The notes under the pieces are model-generated. The model was not told the DNA's origin and did no database searches. It saw nothing but the letters and a program-made list of their open reading frames with translations. Below, one piece after another: positions 15,125-24,368 of a stretch of DNA of 29,159 nt. The translations under genes were made by a program, and so were the position numbers. Every line of letters starts with the position of its first letter. The first letter of the stretch is position 1. The stretch covers positions 1-29,159 of the forward strand of contig CAAGRP010000094.1 in assembly GCA_900772685.1 (NCBI GenBank). The letters are read 5' to 3'. This stretch comes from Lachnospiraceae bacterium. GTDB taxonomy: Bacteria > Bacillota > Clostridia > Lachnospirales > Lachnospiraceae.

Positions 15125-15954
15125 GAAAAACACAGGATCTTGTCATTGTAAAAACAGTTGATTTCGGGGTCTATCTTGCCGAAAGCAGGGAGACCATGGA
15201 GGATCGTGTCCTACTTCCAAGAAAACAGGTTCCAAAGGGTGCCGAAAAAGGCTCAACAGTCAGGGTCTTTTTATACAAGGATTCGAGCGACCGTTTAATC
15301 TCGACAACATCTGTTCCCGCTGCCGAGCTCGGTCAGATAGCGGTATTAAAGGTTAAGGCAGTCGGAAAGATCGGAGCCTTTCTCGACTGGGGACTCGAAA
15401 AGGATCTTTTTCTTCCCTTTAAGGAGCAGACCGGTAAGGTCAAGGCAGGTGATGAGATCCCTGTTGCCGTATATCTCGATAAAAGCGAGAGACTCTGTGC
15501 CACAATGAAGATCCATCCATATTTAAAATATGATCCGCCGTATCAGATAGGCGATATGGTTCCTGCTTATATATACGAGATCAATCCTAAATTCGGTCTC
15601 TTCATCGCAATCGAAGGCAAATACAGCGGCCTCATCCAGAAGAAAGAGGCTCAGGGACAGTTTCGCATAGGAGATAAGCTCCTTGTCAGAGTCGTCAATA
15701 TAAGGGAGGACGGTCAGACAGATGCTTCTCCCAAGCAGAAGGCATATCTCCAGATAGAGAGTGATTCGGATCTTATTTTCAACAAGATGGAGGAGATGGG
15801 CGGAATACTTCCTTTTGATGACCATGCCGATCCGCAGGTCATCTCAAATGAATTCGGTCTTTCAAAGGCAGCTTTTAAAAGAGCTGTCGGACATCTGCTC
15901 AAGGAAAAAAAGATCTCTATCAAAAACGGACGGATATATATCGTAAACATGTAA
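15112..15954 (+). CDS. CvfB/YitL-like S1 RNA-binding protein
   Basis: A 280-residue protein of the CvfB family, RNA-binding regulators with S1-type domains. Three S1-like barrels are visible (about 1-65, 70-135, 145-205) with repeats of the G-x-[FL]-[LFV] strand pattern, for instance GKIGAFLDWG and NPKFGLFIAI. A winged-helix domain ends the protein (about 215-280, with FGLSKAAFKRAVGHLLKE). The start chosen is ATG 15112, with GGAGG at 15100-15104 seven bases upstream; an earlier in-frame ATG has no ribosome site. In Staphylococcus CvfB affects virulence gene expression; the role here is unknown. Confidence 0.87.
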   Translation: MLQIGKTQDLVIVKTVDFGVYLAESRETMEDRVLLPRKQVPKGAEKGSTVRVFLYKDSSDRLISTTSVPAAELGQIAVLKVKAVGKIGAFLDWGLEKDLFLPFKEQTGKVKAGDEIPVAVYLDKSERLCATMKIHPYLKYDPPYQIGDMVPAYIYEINPKFGLFIAIEGKYSGLIQKKEAQGQFRIGDKLLVRVVNIREDGQTDASPKQKAYLQIESDSDLIFNKMEEMGGILPFDDHADPQVISNEFGLSKAAFKRAVGHLLKEKKISIKNGRIYIVNM

Positions 15955-15981
15955 TTGAATATTTTATTTTAGAGGTGAAAA

Positions 15982-18900
15982 ATGCCATTTACTCATCTGC
16001 ACGTGCATACCGAATACAGTCTGCTTGACGGTTCGAACAAGATAAAAGAATACGTTGCAAGGCTCAAGGAGCTTGGAATGACCTCCGGAGCCATCACCGA
16101 TCACGGTGTTATGTACGGATGCATCGACTTTTATAAAGCCGCCAAAGCCGAGGGGATCAATCCGATCCTTGGCTGCGAGGTGTATGTTGCCCCGGGTTCC
16201 AGATTCGACAGAGAACAGGGTGCGGGAGATGACAGGTATTATCACCTCATTCTTTTGGCCGAAAACAACGAGGGCTATGCCAATCTTACAAGGCTGGTTT
16301 CAAAGGGCTTTGTAGACGGCTATTATTACAGACCCCGTGTCGATCTCGAGCTTATCAAAAAATATCATAAGGGACTTATAGCACTTTCCGCCTGTCTCGC
16401 AGGTGAGGTGCCGAGGAATATCCTTAAAAACTCATATGAAAATGCCAAAAAGACCGCTCTTACTTATCAGGCGATATTCGGTAAAGACAACTACTTTCTT
16501 GAACTTCAGGACCATGGCATACCGGAACAAAAGAAGGTAAACTCACAGCTTATGAGGCTTTCTGGTGAAACAGGTATCCCTCTCGTCTGCACCAATGATG
16601 TACATTATACAAATGCAGATGATGTCGAATCGCATGATATCCTCCTTTGCATACAGACCGGCAAGAAGCTTGACGATGAAAACCGTATGCGCTATGAGGG
16701 CGGACAATACTTCCTTAAAAGCGAGGATGAGATGGCCTCGTTGTTTTCATATGCTCCGGAAGCTCTTGCGAACACGCAGAAAATAGCCGACAGATGTCAT
16801 GTAGACATAGAATTCGGGGTCACAAAGCTTCCTAAATTCGACGTTCCCAAGGAATACACCTCATGGGAATATCTGCAGAAGCTCTGTTACGAAGGTCTTG
16901 AAAGAAAATATACGACCGTAACCGATGAGCTTAGGGAAAGACTACGCTATGAGCTTGATACCATACAAAAAATGGGATACGTGGATTACTTCCTTATAGT
17001 ATGGGATTTTATCAAATACTCTCGTGATAACAACATAATGGTCGGCCCGGGACGCGGAAGTGCCGCCGGTTCTCTCGTAAGCTATACCCTCGACATAACG
17101 CAGCTCGATCCGATCAAATATCATCTTCTCTTCGAGCGTTTTCTCAATCCCGAACGAGTATCTATGCCTGATATAGACGTGGACTTCTGCTTCGAACGTC
17201 GCCCTGAGGTAATAGATTACGTTGTAAGAAAATATGGGAAGGAATGCGTCGTACAGATCGTCACCTTCGGTACTCTTGCCGCAAGGGGTGTTATAAGAGA
17301 TGTCGGCCGTGTAATGGACATGCCCTACGGAACGGTGGATTCCATTGCCAAGATGATACCTAATGAGCTTAACATGACCATCGATAAGGCTCTTAAGATG
17401 AATCCCCAGCTTTCGGGACTTAAACTTGAGGATCCGCAGGTCGATAAGCTCATAGAGATGTCAAAGCGTCTCGAAGGTCTCCCAAGACATACCTCTATGC
17501 ATGCCGCAGGAGTAGTTATTGCTCAAAAGCCCGTCGAGGAATATGTTCCCCTTGCGCGTGCTGCAGACGGTACTGTCGTGACTCAGTTTACGATGACTAC
17601 CCTCGAAGAACTCGGTCTTTTAAAAATGGATTTTCTGGGTCTTAGAACCCTTACCGTAATACAAAATGCCGGAGACCTCGCAGAACGCTCCTGCAATAGC
17701 CCTATCGATATGATGAAGATAGATTTTAATGATAAAAACGTCTATCAGATGATCGGTTCGGGAAAATGCGAGGGTGTGTTCCAGCTCGAATCTGCCGGTA
17801 TGAAGAATTTCATGAAAGAGCTTCGTCCCGAAAATATAGAAGATATAATCGCCGGAATAGCGCTTTACAGACCCGGCCCCATGGACTTTATTCCTAATTA
17901 TATAAAAGGAAAAAAACATCCCGAGGATATAAACTATGCCTGTCCTCAGCTTGAGCCTATACTTAAAGCCACCTACGGCTGCATAGTATATCAGGAACAG
18001 GTAATGCAGATCGTGCGTGACCTTGCGGGTTATACCCTTGGACGAAGCGATCTTCTTCGTCGTGCCATGTCCAAGAAAAAGGCTGCCGTGATGGAAAAAG
18101 AGCGTCAGAACTTTGTATACGGAAATCCCGATGAAAATGTTCCGGGCTGCATAAACAACGGCATAGACGAAGCTACTGCCAATCAGATATATGACAGCAT
18201 GATAGATTTTGCCAAATATGCATTTAATAAATCGCATGCCGCCGCCTATGCTATTGTTTCATATCAGACCGCATGGCTTAAATACCATTATCCGGTCGAA
18301 TTTATGGCCGCACTCATGAGCTCCGTGATCGACAACCCGACAAAGGTCGCCGGTTATATATACAACTGCCGTCAGATGGGCATTTCGCTCCTCCCGCCCG
18401 ACATAAACAAGGGCGAGGCAAAGTTCTCGGTTGAAAACGGCTGTATAAGATATGCTCTTTCTGCGATAAAGGGCATAGGCCGTCCGGTCGTGGATGCGAT
18501 AGAAGCCGAAAGGACAGCTCACGGACCATTCAGGGACCTTAAGGACTTTTGTAAACGCTTAAGCTCTAAAGAAGTAAATAAGCGCACTATTGAAAATTTC
18601 ATAAAAGCAGGTGCTTTTGATAATCTAGGTGCCAACCGTAAGCAGCTTATGATCGTCAATACAACGATAATGGATTCCGTACAGCAGGAGAAGAAAAACA
18701 GCATATCAGGCCAGATGTCTCTGTTCGATCTTATGTCGGATACCGAACGCCGTGATTATGAAACCCCTCTTCCCGATGTCTGCGAATATACCAGATCAGA
18801 GCTGCTCTCTCTTGAAAAAGAGGTCCTCGGTATATATGTAAGCGGCCACCCGCTTGAGGATTTCGAAGAACGCTGGAGAAAGACAATATCCGCCGACACC

Positions 18901-19437
18901 TCGGACTTTATACCTGATGACGAGACTTCTCTTCCAAAGGTTACGGACAATGCACGGTATGTCATAGGCGGAATAATCACCGAAAAGACAATAAAGTTCA
19001 CCAAAAACAACCAGGCAATGGCTTTCCTTACCATAGAGGATCTCTGCGGTAATGTCGAGGTCATCGTCTTCCCGAAGAGCTATGAACGTTTCAACGATCT
19101 TCTGGCAGAAGATGCGAAGCTGTTCATAGAAGGCCGTGTTACAATAGAAGAGGAAAAACCCGCCAAGCTGATACTGGAAAATGCGTGGCCTATAGATGAG
19201 AAAAAGCGTGAGCTCTGGATACAGCTTGAAAATAAAGCTTCATATAACAGAAGCTTTAACGGCATCTCAAGGATACTAAGCCTCTACAAGGGTAAGGATG
19301 ATGTTATTCTTTATCTCAAACAGGAAAAAGCGATCAAAAAGCTGGGGCCGTCTCTTCGTGTAAACGCAGAGCTTCCTGTCGTAAACTCACTGGGTGAACT
19401 GTGCGGAAGCGAAAACATAAAAGTCATCGAAAAATGA
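15982..19437 (+). CDS. dnaE: DNA polymerase III subunit alpha (DnaE)
   Basis: This 1151-residue replicative polymerase subunit starts with a PHP domain (about 1-265) whose metal-binding pattern looks intact (HLHVHTEYSLLDG at 5-17, ITDHG, CTNDVHY). The polymerase core holds the catalytic aspartates D397 and D399 in MPDIDVDF and D550 in KMDFLGLRTL. The tail has the helix-hairpin-helix region (near 830-850) and an OB-fold (about 985-1060, VIGGIITEKTIKFTKNNQAMAFLTIED). It is the DnaE1 type rather than PolC. An AGAGGTG site precedes the ATG, 27 bases after the CvfB-like gene. Confidence 0.97.
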   Translation: MPFTHLHVHTEYSLLDGSNKIKEYVARLKELGMTSGAITDHGVMYGCIDFYKAAKAEGINPILGCEVYVAPGSRFDREQGAGDDRYYHLILLAENNEGYANLTRLVSKGFVDGYYYRPRVDLELIKKYHKGLIALSACLAGEVPRNILKNSYENAKKTALTYQAIFGKDNYFLELQDHGIPEQKKVNSQLMRLSGETGIPLVCTNDVHYTNADDVESHDILLCIQTGKKLDDENRMRYEGGQYFLKSEDEMASLFSYAPEALANTQKIADRCHVDIEFGVTKLPKFDVPKEYTSWEYLQKLCYEGLERKYTTVTDELRERLRYELDTIQKMGYVDYFLIVWDFIKYSRDNNIMVGPGRGSAAGSLVSYTLDITQLDPIKYHLLFERFLNPERVSMPDIDVDFCFERRPEVIDYVVRKYGKECVVQIVTFGTLAARGVIRDVGRVMDMPYGTVDSIAKMIPNELNMTIDKALKMNPQLSGLKLEDPQVDKLIEMSKRLEGLPRHTSMHAAGVVIAQKPVEEYVPLARAADGTVVTQFTMTTLEELGLLKMDFLGLRTLTVIQNAGDLAERSCNSPIDMMKIDFNDKNVYQMIGSGKCEGVFQLESAGMKNFMKELRPENIEDIIAGIALYRPGPMDFIPNYIKGKKHPEDINYACPQLEPILKATYGCIVYQEQVMQIVRDLAGYTLGRSDLLRRAMSKKKAAVMEKERQNFVYGNPDENVPGCINNGIDEATANQIYDSMIDFAKYAFNKSHAAAYAIVSYQTAWLKYHYPVEFMAALMSSVIDNPTKVAGYIYNCRQMGISLLPPDINKGEAKFSVENGCIRYALSAIKGIGRPVVDAIEAERTAHGPFRDLKDFCKRLSSKEVNKRTIENFIKAGAFDNLGANRKQLMIVNTTIMDSVQQEKKNSISGQMSLFDLMSDTERRDYETPLPDVCEYTRSELLSLEKEVLGIYVSGHPLEDFEERWRKTISADTSDFIPDDETSLPKVTDNARYVIGGIITEKTIKFTKNNQAMAFLTIEDLCGNVEVIVFPKSYERFNDLLAEDAKLFIEGRVTIEEEKPAKLILENAWPIDEKKRELWIQLENKASYNRSFNGISRILSLYKGKDDVILYLKQEKAIKKLGPSLRVNAELPVVNSLGELCGSENIKVIEK

Positions 19438-19448
19438 CCGTATAGAGC

Positions 19449-19511
19449 ATTTGTGAAATTTTGCAAGTGTCCATAAAAAATATTCACAAATCCCGGATTA
19501 TGTATTAGAAT
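19449..19511 (+). promoter_or_regulatory. pfkA promoter with flanking 9-bp inverted repeat
   Basis: TTCACA (19483-19488), a 17-base spacer and TAGAAT (19506-19511) form a promoter about 55 bases before pfkA. The -35 box lies in the right arm of an inverted repeat, ATTTGTGAA (19449-19457) and TTCACAAAT (19483-19491), with 25 bases between. Both arms contain TGTGA/TCACA, as in sites for CRP/FNR-type regulators, though spaced too widely for one dimer. A hairpin at the end of dnaE is the other reading, but no U-run follows. Confidence 0.5.
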
Positions 19512-19565
19512 AGGCATAAATATTGGTTTCTTTAAGGGATAATACATTATAAGAGGGTAAAAGTT

Positions 19566-20552
19566 ATGGAAAGTGCAGTTAAAACAATAGGTATACTTAC
19601 AAGCGGTGGAGATGCTCCCGGTATGAATGCTGCAATAAGAGCGGCTGTTCGACATGCACTCTGCCAGGGAATACAGGTAAAGGGCGTTCTCGAGGGCTAC
19701 AGCGGCCTTATCGAAGGAAAGGTCGTAGATATGACCGCCAGATCTGTTTCCGATATAATCCAGAAAGGCGGTACGATACTTCATACCGCACGCTGCCCGG
19801 AAATGCGCACCGACAAGGGCGTAATGGCAGCTGTTGAAACCTGTAAAAGACATGGTATCGAAGGTCTTATCGTAATAGGCGGTGACGGCTCCTTTGCAGG
19901 TGCTCGCGTGCTTTCGCACCACGGTCTGTCAGTTATCGGAGTTCCCGGAACCATCGACCTTGATATCGCATGCACCGATTACACGATCGGATTTGATACT
20001 GCTGTAAACACGGCACTTGACGCTATAGATAAGGTAAGGGATACCTCAGCCTCGCATGAAAGAGTCAGTATCATCGAGGTTATGGGAAGGAACGCCGGAT
20101 ATATCGCCCTCTGGTGCGGAATATCAAGCGGTGCCGAGGATATCCTTCTTCCGGAAAATTATGATTATGATGAGGAAAAGATCATCAACAATATCATAAC
20201 CAATCGTAAAAACGGTAAAACACATCACATCATCATAAATGCCGAGGGTATCGGTCATTCGGGTGCGATGGCGAAACGTATCGAAGCCGCAACCGGCATA
20301 GAAACAAGAGCAACTATCTTAGGATACATGCAAAGAGGCGGAAGCCCTACCTGCCGTGACCGTATGTACGCATCGGTTATGGGCGCAAATGCCGTTGACC
20401 TTTTAAGAGACGGTAAAACAAACCGAGTAGTTGTTTTTAAAGACGGTATATTCAACGATGTTGATATCGATGAGGGCTTGAGCTGTACAAAGGATCTTCC
20501 CGAAAACGAATACCGGATTGCAAGATCACTCTCATATAACTACACAAAATAA
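19566..20552 (+). CDS. pfkA: ATP-dependent 6-phosphofructokinase
   Basis: A 328-residue glycolytic enzyme that phosphorylates fructose 6-phosphate. GGDGS (105-109) has glycine at the position that separates ATP-using enzymes from the pyrophosphate-using ones, which carry aspartate there. The catalytic stretch is PGTIDLDIACTDYTIGFDTA (128-147): D131 is the base, D133 is kept, and leucine replaces the usual asparagine between them. MGRNAGYIAL (173-182) and GYMQRGGSPTCRDR are the substrate and subunit contacts. It follows dnaE, a common order in Firmicutes, but has its own promoter. AGAGGG stands about nine bases before the ATG. Confidence 0.95.
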   Translation: MESAVKTIGILTSGGDAPGMNAAIRAAVRHALCQGIQVKGVLEGYSGLIEGKVVDMTARSVSDIIQKGGTILHTARCPEMRTDKGVMAAVETCKRHGIEGLIVIGGDGSFAGARVLSHHGLSVIGVPGTIDLDIACTDYTIGFDTAVNTALDAIDKVRDTSASHERVSIIEVMGRNAGYIALWCGISSGAEDILLPENYDYDEEKIINNIITNRKNGKTHHIIINAEGIGHSGAMAKRIEAATGIETRATILGYMQRGGSPTCRDRMYASVMGANAVDLLRDGKTNRVVVFKDGIFNDVDIDEGLSCTKDLPENEYRIARSLSYNYTK

Positions 20553-20686
20553 TCTGATTATCTGGTGCTGTCGCATTATATACATGATACTGAATACTTC
20601 TGAAGAAAATGTGCAAACAGTTTCCCAAAGAAGAGTCATTGAATGCATATTGCGGCAGCCCAATGTATATCTAAAGAAAGGCCCAT

Positions 20687-21466
20687 ATGATAAACAGTGC
20701 CCACAATCAGCAGATAAAAGCCATACAGGCACTAAATAAATATCACAAGGAACGTGTAAAGACCGGACTTTTTGCTGCCGAAGGTATAAAGATCTTCAAA
20801 GAGGCTCCTAAGGAGCTGCTGCAAAAGGTCTATGTATCGGAAACATTTTCAAAAGAAAACCCTTCTCTTCTTGACGGACTTTCTTTTGAAGTCATCGAAG
20901 ACGACCTTTTTGCACGCACCTGTGATACCAGAACGCCTCAGGGCATCCTTTGTCTGATAAGGCAGCCGGCATACACACGAGAAGAGATCCTGTCTCCCAA
21001 AAACGGCAAAGAACCCTTTATCCTGCTTCTTGAGGATGTTCAGGACCCCGGAAATGTCGGTACCATAATACGGACCGCAGAGGGCGCAGGTGTAACCGGG
21101 ATAATACTTTCAAAGGGATGTGCCGATATCTTCCAGCCCAAAACGATACGTTCGACAATGGGATCCGTTTTCCGCGTACCGTTTATAGTGGAAGACGATA
21201 CAGGTGCGATATTGCAGCTTTTTAAAGAAAACGGCATACATACCTATGGAGCCCATCTTAACGGTACCATAAATTACAGCGAGCCCGACTATACCGGCGG
21301 AACCGCTTTTTTTATAGGAAACGAAGGAAACGGTTTAAGCGACTTTCTTTCAGACAGATGCGATACTCTTATCCGTATCCCGATGGAAGGAAAGCTTGAA
21401 TCCCTGAACGCTGCTATCGCCTCGGCAATACTTATGTATACCGTACACGAAAGACGCAGCCGCTAA
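20687..21466 (+). CDS. TrmH/SpoU-family RNA 2'-O-methyltransferase
   Basis: A 259-residue RNA ribose methyltransferase with a SPOUT trefoil knot. The N-terminal substrate-binding part spans about 1-95. Motif 1 is DPGNVGTIIRTAEGAG (120-135) with catalytic R129, motif 2 is FFIGNEGNGLSD (208-219), and motif 3 is IPMEGKLESLNAAIAS (231-246). The likely target is rRNA, but the site cannot be told. AAAGG at 20676-20680 precedes the ATG. The 134 bases after pfkA hold no clear terminator, so it is probably in the same transcript. Confidence 0.9.
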   Translation: MINSAHNQQIKAIQALNKYHKERVKTGLFAAEGIKIFKEAPKELLQKVYVSETFSKENPSLLDGLSFEVIEDDLFARTCDTRTPQGILCLIRQPAYTREEILSPKNGKEPFILLLEDVQDPGNVGTIIRTAEGAGVTGIILSKGCADIFQPKTIRSTMGSVFRVPFIVEDDTGAILQLFKENGIHTYGAHLNGTINYSEPDYTGGTAFFIGNEGNGLSDFLSDRCDTLIRIPMEGKLESLNAAIASAILMYTVHERRSR

Positions 21467-21499
21467 ATAATTGATCTATTTTAATGAAAGGTGACAAAA

Positions 21500-22984
21500 A
21501 TGGATAATGATCGCAGAAGACAACAACGAAAACGAAAAAGACAGCGTGCACTTATAATAAAGTGTATTGTATTCGTCGCTCTTATAGTTGTTCTTATCTT
21601 TGCAATTAAATTTGTAATGAGCATGGGAAGATCCGACAAAACATCGGATTCATCCTCTGTTTCTACATCAGCTGCCTCCGAAAGCTCAACAACGCAAACG
21701 AGTTCGGATCCGTCTGTAACACAGACTCCGTCCGCAGTACCGGGAAGCCGTGATGATATAATAAATCAGGCAAAGACACTTGCTGTTCAGTACGATTACG
21801 ACGGAGCGATAAATCTGCTCTCAACGGTTGAGAATTACACCGAGGATGCTGATATAATTTCTCTCCTTGCGGAATATGAAGCAGCAAAGAGCAACCTTGT
21901 GGCTACATCGCCATACAACGTAACACATATATTCTTCCATTCACTGGTGGTTGATCCCGCAAGAGGATTTTCACTTACCGGTGACAGCGGATGGGATAAC
22001 GGAACCGCCGGCTTCTGCCAGTGGATGACTACTGTTGACGAATTTAACGCTATCATGAACCAGATGTATGAAAGAGGTTATGTTCTTGTCAGCATAAATG
22101 ATCTTGTTGATAAGACCACCGATGAAAACGGCGTTGTACATATTACCGCAAAAGATATCTATCTTCCTCAGGGCAAGATACCTTTCGTTCTTTCACTCGA
22201 TGACCTCTCCTACTACCACAGCTATGACGGCAGGGGATGTGCTACAAAAATGATCGTCGGCGAAGACGGAACACCTACCTGTGAGTATGTAGATGCAAAC
22301 GGTGAAGGTCATGTAGGTTCATATGACTGTGTGCCGCTCTTAGACGATTTCATCGAGCAGCATCCTGATTTTTCCTATAAAAATGCAAAGGGAACCATCG
22401 CTCTAACCGGATATAACGGCATCCTCGGATATCGTACCGACTACTGCTACAGAGATCGCGTGGATCTTACCTCCGATCAGCAGGCATGGCTTGATGCCAA
22501 CCCTAACTTCGACTGGAATGCCGAATGCGAACAGGCAAAACAGGTTGCCGATGCTATAAAAGCCGATGGCTGGACATTTGCAAGCCACACATGGGGTCAT
22601 ATCCGTATCGGTGATGCAAGTCTTGAATCACTTCAGACCGATACTCAGAAATGGCTTGATTACGTTAAACCTCTTGTAGGTGATACCGACATAATCATAT
22701 TTGCACATGGGCAGGATCTTGCCAACTGGGATGAGGATTACGCTTCAACAGCCAAATTCCAGTATCTCAAGAGTGTAGGCTTTGATATCTACTGCAACGT
22801 AGACTCAACACAGTACTTTGTACAGATCGAGGATCAGTTCCTGCGTATGGGACGAAGGAACCTGGACGGCTACAGATTATGGCAGGCTGTCTACGGAGGA
22901 AATGACAAGGTCAGCGATCTTATAGATGCGGCTTCCGTATTTGATCCTAACAGGCCGACGGACGCATCACTTTATCAGCTGTAA
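21500..22984 (+). CDS. membrane-anchored polysaccharide deacetylase-like protein
   Basis: A 494-residue protein with a basic N-terminus, one membrane segment (about 18-40) and a Ser/Thr-rich linker (about 43-80), so the rest is outside the cell. Residues 85-135 look like a short helical repeat. The catalytic part resembles carbohydrate esterase family 4: the metal-site aspartates are D234-D235 in LSLDDLSYY, and H363 and H367 in ASHTWGH match the HxxxH metal motif. The gap between these motifs is about 128 residues, much longer than in classical NodB domains, and the usual TFDDG is altered. It may act on peptidoglycan or exopolysaccharide. The start at ATG 21500 fits GAAAGGTG upstream better than the GTG at 21491. 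Confidence 0.8.
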   Translation: MDNDRRRQQRKRKRQRALIIKCIVFVALIVVLIFAIKFVMSMGRSDKTSDSSSVSTSAASESSTTQTSSDPSVTQTPSAVPGSRDDIINQAKTLAVQYDYDGAINLLSTVENYTEDADIISLLAEYEAAKSNLVATSPYNVTHIFFHSLVVDPARGFSLTGDSGWDNGTAGFCQWMTTVDEFNAIMNQMYERGYVLVSINDLVDKTTDENGVVHITAKDIYLPQGKIPFVLSLDDLSYYHSYDGRGCATKMIVGEDGTPTCEYVDANGEGHVGSYDCVPLLDDFIEQHPDFSYKNAKGTIALTGYNGILGYRTDYCYRDRVDLTSDQQAWLDANPNFDWNAECEQAKQVADAIKADGWTFASHTWGHIRIGDASLESLQTDTQKWLDYVKPLVGDTDIIIFAHGQDLANWDEDYASTAKFQYLKSVGFDIYCNVDSTQYFVQIEDQFLRMGRRNLDGYRLWQAVYGGNDKVSDLIDAASVFDPNRPTDASLYQL

Positions 22985-23023
22985 ATAAACAACCGGACTT
23001 ACTTATTGAAAAGAGAGAATAAA

Positions 23024-24016
23024 ATGAACTTAAAAGGACGCGATTTTTTAACATTAAAAGATTTTACAAAGGAAGAGATCTTATATCTCATATCTCTTGC
23101 GGCTGACTATAAACAGAAAAAGAAAAAGGGCATCCCTACGGATAGTCTTCGCGGAAAAAATGTTGCTCTTATATTTGAAAAGACCAGTACCCGTACAAGA
23201 TGTGCTTTTGAAGTAGCTGCCCATGATCTGGGAATGGGCAGCACCTATCTTGATCCCGAGGCATCACAGATAGGCAAAAAAGAAAGCATTGCGGACACTG
23301 CTCAGGTTCTCTGCCGTATGTTTGACGGTATCGAATACCGCGGCTTCGGTCAGGAGATCGTAGAGGAGCTTGCAAAATATTCTTCAGTACCTGTCTGGAA
23401 CGGACTCACCAATGAATATCACCCTACACAGATGCTCGCAGATATGCTGACCATACAGGAGAATTTTAAAAAGCTCGGAGGACTCAAGCTTGTATATATG
23501 GGCGATGCAAGATACAACACCGGCAACTCACTCATGGTCGTATGTTCAAAGCTCGGCCTTCACTTTACGGCATGTGCCCCTAAGGAATATTTCCCTGATC
23601 CGGCACTTGTAGAGCAGTGTGAGGAATACTGTGAGGAAAGCAAGGGCTCTATCACTCTTACGGAGCAGATCGTTCCTGCAGTTAAGAATGCAGATATCAT
23701 CTATACCGATGTATGGGTATCTATGGGCGAGCCTGATGAAGTTTGGGAACAGAGGATCAAGGATCTTTCACATTATAAGGTGACTCCGGAAGTGATGGAG
23801 CTTGCAAAACCGAATGCCATCTTCCTTCACTGCCTGCCATCATTCCACGACACCTGTACCGGTATCGGCAAAAAGATCTCCGAAAAATTCGGTCTGACCG
23901 AAATGGAAGTTTCCGATGAGGTATTTAAATCAAAGCAGTCAAAGGTATTTGATGAGGCAGAAAACAGAATGCATACGATAAAAGCTGTTATGGCTGCGAC
24001 TCTTGGCGCAAATTGA
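23024..24016 (+). CDS. argF: ornithine carbamoyltransferase
   Basis: A 330-residue enzyme that makes citrulline from ornithine and carbamoyl phosphate. The carbamoyl phosphate loop STRTRC is at 55-60, HPTQ at 133-136, the ornithine-binding DVWVSMGE at 229-236 and HCLPSFHD at 269-276. An upstream TTG at 23006 is in frame, but the ATG at 23024 gives the family start MNLKGRDFLTLKDFT and has a purine-rich site before it. Whether it works in arginine synthesis or in the deiminase pathway cannot be decided: no other arginine gene is nearby. Confidence 0.95.
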   Translation: MNLKGRDFLTLKDFTKEEILYLISLAADYKQKKKKGIPTDSLRGKNVALIFEKTSTRTRCAFEVAAHDLGMGSTYLDPEASQIGKKESIADTAQVLCRMFDGIEYRGFGQEIVEELAKYSSVPVWNGLTNEYHPTQMLADMLTIQENFKKLGGLKLVYMGDARYNTGNSLMVVCSKLGLHFTACAPKEYFPDPALVEQCEEYCEESKGSITLTEQIVPAVKNADIIYTDVWVSMGEPDEVWEQRIKDLSHYKVTPEVMELAKPNAIFLHCLPSFHDTCTGIGKKISEKFGLTEMEVSDEVFKSKQSKVFDEAENRMHTIKAVMAATLGAN

Positions 24017-24032
24017 TCTACGGAGGTGTCTG

Positions 24033-24365
24033 ATGGTCCTGTGCGGCGCAAATGCTTATGAACAGAAGTATTATCTCAATCCGGATTTTGAGGGGCTTCC
24101 CTCTCAGATAAAGGATGAACTTCAGATAATGTGTGTATTATATACCGCTGAAATAGGCGGTATATTTACTGTAGAATTTAATGATGACGGGGAGCTTCTC
24201 CTTAAAACGAACGCCTCTGAAAATGATTTTGCTTATGACGAGATAGGCTCAGAGCTCAAGATAAAGCAGCTTATGAACGATAAGCAGGAGCTTTTTCGCT
24301 CACTCGAACTATACTACCGTATTTTCATTGACGGAGATGTTCCTGAAGAACTCTTAAAGGAATAA
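24033..24365 (+). CDS. DUF6145-like small protein
   Basis: A 110-residue soluble, acidic protein of unknown function. It begins MVLCGANAYEQKYYLNPDFEGLP and continues with DELQIMCVLYTAEIGGIF, which I recognise as the DUF6145 pattern common in Lachnospiraceae. The frame extends 10 codons upstream into the argF stop region, but GGAGG at 24022-24026 stands six bases before the ATG at 24033. The gene lies 16 bases after argF and four bases before dusB. No metal site or membrane segment is visible. Confidence 0.75.
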   Translation: MVLCGANAYEQKYYLNPDFEGLPSQIKDELQIMCVLYTAEIGGIFTVEFNDDGELLLKTNASENDFAYDEIGSELKIKQLMNDKQELFRSLELYYRIFIDGDVPEELLKE

Positions 24366-24368
24366 AAA

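Noticed and set aside
17620..18237. 205-codon minus-strand frame inside dnaE
   Set aside because: It is the antisense of a well-conserved polymerase region and has no family features of its own.
20553..20686. Terminator or promoter between pfkA and the methyltransferase gene
   Set aside because: No stem with a T-run and no -35/-10 pair at proper spacing was found.
20518..20739. Plus-strand 73-codon frame between pfkA and the methyltransferase gene
   Set aside because: It overlaps both genes, lacks a ribosome site and has no recognisable pattern.
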